Made by a program: the position numbers and the translations under genes. Of a stretch of 64,000 nucleotides of DNA, positions 53,041 to 64,000 are shown piece by piece. The stretch is from an uncultured Sutterella sp. GTDB lineage: Bacteria > Pseudomonadota > Gammaproteobacteria > Burkholderiales > Burkholderiaceae_F. Numbering within the stretch: position 1 is the first letter of the stretch; each line of letters opens with the position of its first letter. The notes under the pieces were generated by a model, which was given only the letters and a program-made list of their open reading frames with translations, ran no database searches and was not told the origin of the DNA. The DNA is taken from contig CAJMKD010000002.1 of NCBI GenBank assembly GCA_905213905.1, positions 186,001 to 250,000 on the forward strand, read 5' to 3'.

Positions 53041-53073
53041 CAAAAAAAGGGGCCGTCCTCACAGACGGTCCCG
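53041..53073 (-). terminator. Terminator of the two-component operon
   Basis: GGGACCGTC/GACGGCCCC stem on the minus strand with a following T7 run. It separates the response regulator from the glycosyltransferase gene. Confidence 0.85.
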
Positions 53074-53142
53074 TAGATTTTGCACGCCCGTTGTTACAGA
53101 TGGCATTGCGTCTGCGGGCGCATGCTACTCATTGGATTATTG

Positions 53143-54000
53143 TTAGCGACGGATATCAAGCGTCGAAGGCAGATCCGGAAGGGTCGACATGCCCGGATGC
53201 GCAGCCTCGGCGCGCGCACGCGCCTCTTCTTCAGCCACGCGTGCCTGATCCATGCGGCGCATGTGTTCTTCATTTTCCTTCGTGTGCGGGAGGCCCGCTT
53301 CAGCGGTCATGCTGGGCAGGCCTGCAATTGCTTCCGCGAGCGTCGCGCTGATCTTCGGGAAGAGTTCAGACTTCACAACGACGCGCATGAGGTCTGCGAC
53401 AGTGCCCGAACCGGTCTTATCCATGATCGAGGCGCGGTGCGCTTCAACGGTCTTGATCGAGATGCCGAGGTCATCGGCAATCTGCTTGTTGAGGCGGCCG
53501 TTCACGATGCGCTCGAGCACCTGCTGTTCACGCGGCGTGAGCTTTTCGATGAGACTGCGGTTCGCGTCGAGCTGAATGCGGCGGCGGCGCATTTCGCGCG
53601 CGCGGTCGAGCATGCGGCGCACGAGCTCCTGCATGGGCTTCTGCTGGAAGGGCTTCTGGATGAAATCGACGGCGCCCTTCTTGAAGGCTTCAACGGCCTG
53701 CGGCACATCGCCGTGGCCCGTGATGAAGATGAAGGGGGCGTTGATGTGGCGCTTCAGGAGGTGGTCCTGAACGTCCGCGCCCGACATGCCCGGCATGCGC
53801 AGGTCGCAGAGAATCACAGACGGGACATTCTCGTTGAACTGAGCGATGAAGGTCTCGCCGCTTTCATAATCTTCGATGCGGTAGTCGGGAGATTCGAGAA
53901 GCCATTTGAGCGAATCGCGGATTTCGAGTTCATCGTCAACGATGTAGACGATGCCGGGCTGTTCGAGAACATCGTTGCTGTAATCGTAGTTCGGATTCAT
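53143..54000 (-). CDS. FixJ-family response regulator with C-terminal extension
   Basis: A 285-residue two-component regulator. The receiver domain (residues 16-130) has IVYIVDDELEIRDSL, the phospho-aspartate in ILCDLRMPGMSG, and FITGHGDVPQAVEAFKKGAVDFIQKPF. A LuxR-type helix-turn-helix follows (LTPREQQVLERIVNGRLNKQIADDLGISIKTVEAHRASIMDK, about 150-195). Beyond this there is an extra tail of about 80 residues, with a Glu/Ala/Arg helix (RVAEEEARARAEAA) and a Pro-rich end, not found in FixJ (about 205 residues). It follows the sensor kinase gene by 109 bases and is its likely partner. Confidence 0.93.
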   Translation of the reverse strand: MNPNYDYSNDVLEQPGIVYIVDDELEIRDSLKWLLESPDYRIEDYESGETFIAQFNENVPSVILCDLRMPGMSGADVQDHLLKRHINAPFIFITGHGDVPQAVEAFKKGAVDFIQKPFQQKPMQELVRRMLDRAREMRRRRIQLDANRSLIEKLTPREQQVLERIVNGRLNKQIADDLGISIKTVEAHRASIMDKTGSGTVADLMRVVVKSELFPKISATLAEAIAGLPSMTAEAGLPHTKENEEHMRRMDQARVAEEEARARAEAAHPGMSTLPDLPSTLDIRR

Positions 54001-54109
54001 AGTGGTTTTTTTGCTGATTGACTGGGTAGTCCCGAAAAAGTGATTCGTCTATTTTAGCAAGCCTAAGACGAGCTTTACGGGTTGGAAAAAATAATCGAAC
54101 GCCGCTTTT

Positions 54110-56635
54110 TCAACCAAGGCCGGCTTCACGCGCTGCGCGTTCGGCTTCGGCTTTCTCTTCGCGCTCGCGTTTTTTTGCAATATCGGCCTCAGAAGCGATC
54201 GCCACGCGGAAGGCAAAAGTTGTGCCGCCCCCTGGCGTATCCTCAACGCGGATGCGTCCGCCGTGCACTTCTGCAATGGTGCGGCAGATGTTGAGGCCCA
54301 TGCCCATGCCCTCTGTTTTGGTCGAGTAGAAGGCGTCGAAGAGCTGCGCTTTATTTTCAGCGCTGATGCCGGGGCCGTGGTCGACCACGCGGAACTCGAC
54401 ATGCGCGCGGCCTTCGGCGTCGAGCGCATCATCTTCTGCATGCACCGCGTCTGCATACACTTCAATGGTGCGGTTGTCGCTTGCTGCGGTGGCTTCGACC
54501 GCGTTCTTGATGAGGTTGAGGAGCACCTGCTCGAGCATCACGCTGTCGCCGAGCAAAAGCGGGAGGCCGGGTTCGATGTGAATCTCAATTTTGGCGTTGG
54601 TCTTCCTGGCCTGAATGAGCGCGAGCTCCATTGTCTCCTGCACGACTGTTTCGGCCGCGACGGGCTCGAGCACCGGATCCGTTTTCTTTGCAAAGCCCCG
54701 GATGCGCAGAATGATTCGGCCGGCGCGCTCGGCGAGGCTGGCAATTTTTCGGAAGGCCGTGGCGCTCTGCTCGACCGTGAGCCGGTTTTCTTCAATGCGA
54801 GAGAGCGAGCCGCCCGCGTAATTCGCTATGGCGGCGAGCGGCTGATTGAGCTCATGAGCGAGCGAACTCGCCATTTCACCCATTGTGACGAGGCGCTGCG
54901 TCGACTCGGCACGGCGCATCTGCGCTTCGCGCGCGAGCTCGAGCTCGCGCTTGGTGGTGATGTCGCTTGCAATCGCTAGGAGCGCGGGTTCGCCGCCCGT
55001 CCAGCGGATTTCCTGCGTGCGAACGTCCCACCAGCGGCCCGTTTCGGCATCGTGGATGCCGCCCGTATCGACGCGGGCGTCTGCGGAAAGGGCCTGCGCA
55101 AAAATGCGGGCGGCCGCAGCCGGGCAATTCGCAAAGATGCGGTCAAAGCTTCGATTGGTAAAGAGAAGCTTCTTGCAGTCGGGGAGCTCGAGCACCGCAA
55201 TGGCCGAATTGAGCGAATCCATGACAAGCGTGAAGCGCGAGTTGGCGGCTTCAAGCGCCATTTTGGCTTCCACGGCTTCTGAAACGTCGTAAAGCGCACC
55301 GATCACGCCGAGCTGGCGGTTGTTTTCGTCGTATAGGGGCGAGAGGCGCGTTTCGGCATAGAAAGTTTCGCCGTTGGGCCGCTGCGCTTTGAATTGGTAG
55401 GGGCCCCCGAGCTTTTCAAGCCGCTCGAGCGCCTCTGCCTTGTCAATGGCAGTTGCATCGCTCCAATAGGAATAGGGCGGCTTTTGGCCGATCAGCTTTT
55501 CGGCCGGCGTGTCGACAAGCTTCTGAAAGGTTTCGTTCACGTAGAGAATGCGGCCTTCGTCGGTCGAGACGCGCAGTCCCACAACGGCCGATTCAGAAAT
55601 GGCGCGGCGCAGCGAGTATTCGGCAGCAAGCAGGCGGTGTGCGAGATGCTGTTTGCGCTGGTAGTAGAAAAGGAAGCAGACCGCAGTGAAGAGCATGAGC
55701 CCGAATCCCGTCAGTGCAAAGATAGGGAGCCGATTCATCGCAAAAAGCGCATGCGCATAGCTCACGCCTTCGACGCGGACGTCTTCGGCCGGCGGAAAGC
55801 CGAGAAAGCTCACGGGAGCGGAGTAGACAAGCGGGCTGCTGCGGGTGGCGGCATCAACCTTGACGGTCTTGGGGAGCCGCTCGCCGTTGGCGCGGAAGGC
55901 AAAGGCATAGCCGTCGAGGACGCCTTCGCTTCGCTCGGCCGCGTCAGCAAGAATGCGCGTGAGGTCAATGCGTGCAACGAGCACATGCCGGCGCGTGGGC
56001 ATCGGACTCATCACGTTGATGTAGACGCGGCTGAAGTCTTCGCGCGAATAAAGGGATGAGACTGCGGAGGCGTCGGTTTCGAAAACAGTTTCGAAAACTT
56101 CGGATGAGCCGCCGTCGCGAATGGGAAGGCCGGACTGAAAATGATCCTGCACGGGGGTAGCGGGCGAGACCCAGGACTGAAGCACGATCCCCTTGCGGTC
56201 AACAATGGCGATTTCGAGCACTTCCCGACGGGCGAGCATGAGGGAACTCGCAGAGAGTTCCGCCGTTGCAATCGGATAGGCGTCCGGATAGGGGATGGAC
56301 GAGGGCATGAGCCGCATACTCGTCTTCTGCAGGAGCTCGGCTGTGCCCAGCAGTCTTGATTCGATGCGCTGAACGACGAGGTCGGTCGATTGCTTGAGAC
56401 GGATCTCCTCCACGCGTTCATCGGCGTCGATCACGACGAAGCCGATCCCGGCAAGGAGCACGCCGACGAGGATCACGGCGGCCCAAGACGCCCAAAGCGC
56501 ATGGTTGGTGAATTTGGGCACCTGATCGGCAGTGTTGAGCTTCTGAAAGACCGCAGCGGTGGATTGTTCGGAATAGACGGGAGGCATCGCGCTCGGAGAA
56601 TTCTGTTTCGAGTGGCGTGAGGCGATTTGGTTCAC
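54110..56635 (-). CDS. Membrane sensor histidine kinase with two PAS domains
   Basis: An 841-residue sensor. A first membrane segment (about 46-70), a periplasmic sensing domain of some 230 residues (with LARREVLEIAIVDRKGIVLQSW, a Cache-like pattern), a second segment (303-326), then PAS 1 (about 340-455), PAS 2 (465-570), and the kinase core: H box SSLAHELNQPLAAI with His594, N box NLIKNAVEAT, DHGPGIS, and MGMGLNICRTIAEVHGG. The core is of the FixL/DctB/TtrS class. No heme-binding PAS histidine could be confirmed. It sits upstream of the FixJ-like gene. The signal is probably a small periplasmic molecule. Confidence 0.92.
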   Translation of the reverse strand: MNQIASRHSKQNSPSAMPPVYSEQSTAAVFQKLNTADQVPKFTNHALWASWAAVILVGVLLAGIGFVVIDADERVEEIRLKQSTDLVVQRIESRLLGTAELLQKTSMRLMPSSIPYPDAYPIATAELSASSLMLARREVLEIAIVDRKGIVLQSWVSPATPVQDHFQSGLPIRDGGSSEVFETVFETDASAVSSLYSREDFSRVYINVMSPMPTRRHVLVARIDLTRILADAAERSEGVLDGYAFAFRANGERLPKTVKVDAATRSSPLVYSAPVSFLGFPPAEDVRVEGVSYAHALFAMNRLPIFALTGFGLMLFTAVCFLFYYQRKQHLAHRLLAAEYSLRRAISESAVVGLRVSTDEGRILYVNETFQKLVDTPAEKLIGQKPPYSYWSDATAIDKAEALERLEKLGGPYQFKAQRPNGETFYAETRLSPLYDENNRQLGVIGALYDVSEAVEAKMALEAANSRFTLVMDSLNSAIAVLELPDCKKLLFTNRSFDRIFANCPAAAARIFAQALSADARVDTGGIHDAETGRWWDVRTQEIRWTGGEPALLAIASDITTKRELELAREAQMRRAESTQRLVTMGEMASSLAHELNQPLAAIANYAGGSLSRIEENRLTVEQSATAFRKIASLAERAGRIILRIRGFAKKTDPVLEPVAAETVVQETMELALIQARKTNAKIEIHIEPGLPLLLGDSVMLEQVLLNLIKNAVEATAASDNRTIEVYADAVHAEDDALDAEGRAHVEFRVVDHGPGISAENKAQLFDAFYSTKTEGMGMGLNICRTIAEVHGGRIRVEDTPGGGTTFAFRVAIASEADIAKKREREEKAEAERAAREAGLG

Positions 56636-56768
56636 CCAAAGACAAAAGGCAGCTCCATTTTAGACGGGCCGCACCGGCGGCCGACTACAATGCGCTCCGA
56701 TGATTGCGGGCGACGGCCGTGGACGCGCTCCGCGAATGACATTCGATTTTTTCTGGAAGGCAACAACC

Positions 56769-57437
56769 ATGGCTCTCTCTCAGACCGAACTGAAGCGCGA
56801 AGTGGCGCGCGCCGCCCTTCGCTATGTTGAACCTGGCCGCATCCTTGGCGTCGGCACGGGCTCGACCGTGGATCTCTTCATTGACGAGCTTGCCGCCATG
56901 CGCGGCGACGTGCCTGCCTGCGTTTCGAGCTCCGTTCGTTCGACGAAGCGCCTGGAGGCGCTCGGCTTCCGGGTGATCGATCTCAACGAGCTCGGCGACG
57001 AAGGCATCGGCGTCTACATTGACGGCGCCGACGAAATCGATCCGGGCTTTTCGATGATCAAGGGCGGCGGCGGGGCGCTGACGCGCGAAAAGATCGTCGC
57101 GAGCGTCTCGAAGACCTTCGTCTGCATTGCGGACGCTTCAAAGAAAGTGGATGTGCTCGGGCGCTTTCCACTGCCTGTCGAAGTGATTCCGATGGCAGCC
57201 GCTGCGGTGAAGCGCCGTCTTGAGGCGCTCGGCGCATCGGTGCAGCTGCGCGACTTCACGACCGACAACGGCTGCTCGATTCTCGACGCTTCCGGACTCG
57301 CTATTACGGCGCCGAAGACGCTTGAAGATGAAATCAACTCGTGGCCCGGCGTCGTGACCGTCGGTCTTTTTGCGAACCGCGGCGCCGATGTGCTTCTGCT
57401 CGGCACGAACGAAGGCGTGAAGACCTTCGAGCGATAA
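56769..57437 (+). CDS. rpiA: Ribose-5-phosphate isomerase A
   Basis: A 222-residue enzyme of the pentose phosphate pathway that interconverts ribose-5-phosphate and ribulose-5-phosphate. Motifs: [15 protein letters not shown] (phosphate loop), [43 protein letters not shown] with the catalytic aspartates and lysine, and the C-terminal [14 protein letters not shown]. The ATG at 56769 follows AAGG; the open frame continues upstream without similarity. It is divergent from the sensor kinase. Confidence 0.96.
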   Translation: MALSQTELKREVARAALRYVEPGRILGVGTGSTVDLFIDELAAMRGDVPACVSSSVRSTKRLEALGFRVIDLNELGDEGIGVYIDGADEIDPGFSMIKGGGGALTREKIVASVSKTFVCIADASKKVDVLGRFPLPVEVIPMAAAAVKRRLEALGASVQLRDFTTDNGCSILDASGLAITAPKTLEDEINSWPGVVTVGLFANRGADVLLLGTNEGVKTFER

Positions 57438-57452
57438 GAGGCTGCGCGAGGC

Positions 57453-57498
57453 AAAAATAAAGCGCCGCGGCTGTCTGCAGGGGACACGCCGCGGCGCC
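57453..57498 (-). terminator. Terminator of yggX
   Basis: GCGCCGCGGC/GCCGCGGCGC stem with TTTATTTTT after it on the minus strand; it also lies just past the rpiA stop and may serve both. Confidence 0.8.
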
Positions 57499-57517
57499 TC
57501 AAGCGCAAGCGCTCAAG

Positions 57518-57805
57518 TTATTCGGCCTTCTTTTCTTCTGGCGCGACGTAGTTCGGCACCGAAACGTCGCCGCCGTCGCCGAAGAAGTAGCGCTCGCACT
57601 GGCTCATCAGGTGCTTGCGCGCGTTGCTGTCGGCCAGATTAAGGCCGTATTCATTCACCATCATCGTCTGCAGCCGCGTCCATTCGGCCCAGGCTTCCTT
57701 GCTGACGCTGCGCCAGATGCGCACGCCGAGGTCGCCCGGGAAGGGCGGATAATCGAGGCCTTCGGCCTCTTTGTTGAGCTTGACGCAGTGAACAGTGCGC
57801 GCCAT
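57518..57805 (-). CDS. yggX: Probable Fe(2+)-trafficking protein
   Basis: A 95-residue protein of the YggX family, linked to iron handling and protection of Fe-S clusters from oxidation. The signature is complete: [25 protein letters not shown] with the conserved cysteine at residue 7, then [25 protein letters not shown] and [11 protein letters not shown]. Length is normal. It converges with rpiA. Confidence 0.95.
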   Translation of the reverse strand: MARTVHCVKLNKEAEGLDYPPFPGDLGVRIWRSVSKEAWAEWTRLQTMMVNEYGLNLADSNARKHLMSQCERYFFGDGGDVSVPNYVAPEEKKAE

Positions 57806-58232
57806 AAGCGCCTCCTATTGAAATATTGAAAGACGGTTCGTCGTTCGATTGGCAGGAACTTGCCGGCCGGACGCCTCACTTTTGGCGCCCGCCTGGCGGA
57901 TCGGTAGAGTTTAGCGGACTCGCGCAGGTCCCGCCCGTTAGAATTCGGTGCGCACAAATGGTCAACGAATGCGGCGAGATGGCGAAAGCATGCTTCAGGT
58001 CGGTGCAATGCCTCGGTTGCGCAGCGTTTCCTCGCGCGAAGGGGGCTGCGAAAGAAGTGCGCACTCTCAGCGCGAAGGCCCGGAAGCACGCAAGGAGAAC
58101 TGAAGTGAATGCTTCCTAGCGCATCTTTATCTGTTGATAAAGAAGAAAGCGGCAAGCGACGCAGCCTCATTGGCGCGCGTGCCGGCACATTCCCGTTCAT
58201 CACGACACAACAACACGAATCGGATACGACAC
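57806..58232. other. Intergenic region between yggX and hrpA
   Basis: 427 bases separating divergent genes. I see no gene or strong hairpin. It must carry both promoters, but no consensus elements stood out. The hrpA frame is open from 58134 without family similarity. Confidence 0.35.
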
Positions 58233-62759
<4,527 letters not shown>

Positions 62760-62841
62760 TCGGTGTGTTGCTTGGCGCTTTTACGATTTTTCGATGCGTA
62801 GGGGCTTGCTACGCCGCGAATGCGGACAGACAATAAAAAGC

Positions 62842-62869
62842 TTCGCGCCGATTGACGCATCGGCGCGAA
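62842..62869 (+). terminator. Hairpin after hrpA
   Basis: TTCGCGCCGAT pairs with ATCGGCGCGAA (11 bp). The plus strand has its T7 run only 14 bases later; on the minus strand GCTTTTTATTG follows directly. Probably ends hrpA transcription. Confidence 0.6.
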
Positions 62870-62912
62870 CTCTTCGCTGCCTTTTTTTCCTTTATTGCTC
62901 GCCTTTCCTGCC

Positions 62913-64000
62913 ATGCTTTTGACGACTAAAAAGTTGATTCTCACCACAGTAGCCGCCTTCGGCTTCGCAACCGTTGCCTGCGGTCCTGTTCTAGCCGAAA
63001 GTTCGGGCGCTGCGGTGAAGACGACGAGCGTCAAGAAGCAGAGCGCAGCAAAAACGACAGCATCTAAGAAGACAATTGTTAAAGCAACGGCAAAAAAGGC
63101 TTCGGCCAAAAAAGTGCAGAAGGCGTCTGCCCGGAAAGCAGGCGTGCGGCGCACGTCGCTCAAGAAGCGCCGCACGGGCGCTTCGCCTTCGCAGGCGACG
63201 CTCGCGGGCTTGCGAAAGACTGAGGATCCGCTCCTGCTCGGCAGTTCCGTGGCGTATGCGGTCGATCAGGATACCGGCGAGGAGCTTGTCGTCAAGAATG
63301 CCGACGTGCCCTTGCCGATTGCTTCCGTCACGAAGCTCATGACGGCGCTTGTCGTTGCCGAAAGCGACCTGCCGCTGGACGAAAAGATCCGCATTACGCG
63401 CGACGACTATGTGCGCTCGAATGCTTATTCGAAGCTCACGAAGGGCATGGTGATGACGCGGGAGGCTGTTCTCAAGGCGGCGCTCATGTCGAGCGACAAT
63501 CGAGCGGCACATGCGCTTGCGAGAACCTATCCGGGCGGCATCAAGCTCTTTATCCGCAAAATGAACGAAAAGGCTGCGGAACTCGGCATGACGGATTCCT
63601 ATTTCGCAGATCCGACGGGGCTCGACAACCGTAACCACTCCACTGCCCGCGATCTCGGCAAGCTTGTTGCGGCCGTATATGAATACCAGGCCATTCGCAG
63701 CGCTTCGACAGCGCCGACAGCGCAGCTGCGCGCCGGACGGCGCACGCTCAATCTCAAGACGACGAACCGCCTCATCGGCGATCCGTCCTGGCGCATCGGC
63801 ATCCAAAAGACTGGTTTTACGACAGCAGCAGGGCGCTGCATGGTCGTGCAGAGTGAAGTGGGCGACCGCCGGCTCGTGATGGTCGTGCTCGACAGCCCCA
63901 ACAATGCGCAGCGCGCCAACGACATGCGCACGATGCGCGCTTATGTCGAAATCGAAAAGACGTTTGAGAAGGACTTTTCGGGTACAAGACCCTATGAAAT
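62913..64000 (+). CDS. pbpG: D-alanyl-D-alanine carboxypeptidase/endopeptidase (PBP7-like), 3' end outside window
   Basis: The first 362 codons of a serine peptidase that trims peptidoglycan cross-links in the periplasm. The protein starts MLLTTKKLILTTVAAFG, with signal cleavage after PVLA near residue 28. Residues 35-90 form a very basic Lys/Ala/Ser-rich linker resembling histone H1 tails. The catalytic domain has SVTK (138-141), SDN (194-196) and KTGFT near 294. The MQKTG and PTGLDNRNHSTARDLG pattern fits PBP7/PbpG endopeptidases. The reading frame is still open at the window edge. No ribosome-binding site precedes the ATG. Confidence 0.88.
   Translation, partial: MLLTTKKLILTTVAAFGFATVACGPVLAESSGAAVKTTSVKKQSAAKTTASKKTIVKATAKKASAKKVQKASARKAGVRRTSLKKRRTGASPSQATLAGLRKTEDPLLLGSSVAYAVDQDTGEELVVKNADVPLPIASVTKLMTALVVAESDLPLDEKIRITRDDYVRSNAYSKLTKGMVMTREAVLKAALMSSDNRAAHALARTYPGGIKLFIRKMNEKAAELGMTDSYFADPTGLDNRNHSTARDLGKLVAAVYEYQAIRSASTAPTAQLRAGRRTLNLKTTNRLIGDPSWRIGIQKTGFTTAAGRCMVVQSEVGDRRLVMVVLDSPNNAQRANDMRTMRAYVEIEKTFEKDFSGTRPYE

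Noticed and set aside
57826..58119. A 97-codon frame upstream of hrpA
   Set aside because: No ribosome-binding site or motif; likely chance in GC-rich spacer.

Overview
The window looks like a chromosome segment from a betaproteobacterium of the order Burkholderiales, most likely a gut-type Sutterellaceae (Sutterella/Parasutterella relatives). This is inferred from three things: the gene order yicC-gmk-rpoZ-spoT opposite rph-rdgB-hemW; a TctCBA-type tripartite carboxylate transporter with its Bug-type receptor; and a secreted single-domain FAD reductase near a Crp/Fnr regulator and a FixL/FixJ-like pair. No database search was possible. Most of the DNA is moderately GC-rich housekeeping sequence, with a few clearly AT-rich surface-polysaccharide genes (3.0-3.9 kb and 24.5-26.1 kb).

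Layout. 0-8 kb: the 5' part of a sodium/alanine symporter gene, argH, a Pro-Arg-His tRNA cluster, a small WYL-like protein, an AT-rich LPS-kinase-like gene, and a holC-hypothetical-valS operon. 8-16.7 kb: tRNA-Ala, greB, spoT, rpoZ, gmk, yicC and the rph-rdgB-hemW operon. 16.7-21.4 kb: a nitrogen-control locus, glnA-glnL-glnG, with a sigma-54 promoter and two upstream NtrC-type sites. 21.5-26 kb: a lone dTDP-glucose dehydratase, an RlmN-family radical SAM enzyme, a membrane protein and a phosphoethanolamine-transferase-like sulfatase-fold protein. 26-30 kb: the tctC, tctB and tctA genes. 30-33.4 kb: a cyclohexadienyl-dehydratase-like protein, xth and argF; both the pheC-like gene and argF have an intrinsic terminator in the 5' leader together with a small upstream ORF. 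33.5-38 kb: tRNA-Gln, tRNA-Leu, secG, tpiA, pnp and rpsO. 38-44.7 kb: an amino-acid ABC permease and binding protein, dnaQ, tRNA-Gly, prlC and folD.

44.9-51.7 kb is the accessory region. A secreted FAD reductase lacks the substrate-binding residues of fumarate reductases, and a Crp/Fnr-type regulator lies about 4 kb away. Between them is an insertion-sequence island: one IS110-type transposase broken by a single in-frame stop, one intact IS1111-type transposase, and about 1.8 kb of non-coding, hairpin-rich DNA that may hold guide (bridge/seeker) RNAs of these elements. The rest holds a glycosyltransferase, a two-component pair, rpiA, yggX, a long hrpA and the start of a DD-peptidase gene.

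The strongest candidates for something undescribed are the arginine-rich leader peptide plus terminator in front of argF, the IS110/IS1111 island with its structured non-coding DNA, and the FAD reductase of unknown substrate. No CRISPR array, rRNA operon or prophage was seen.
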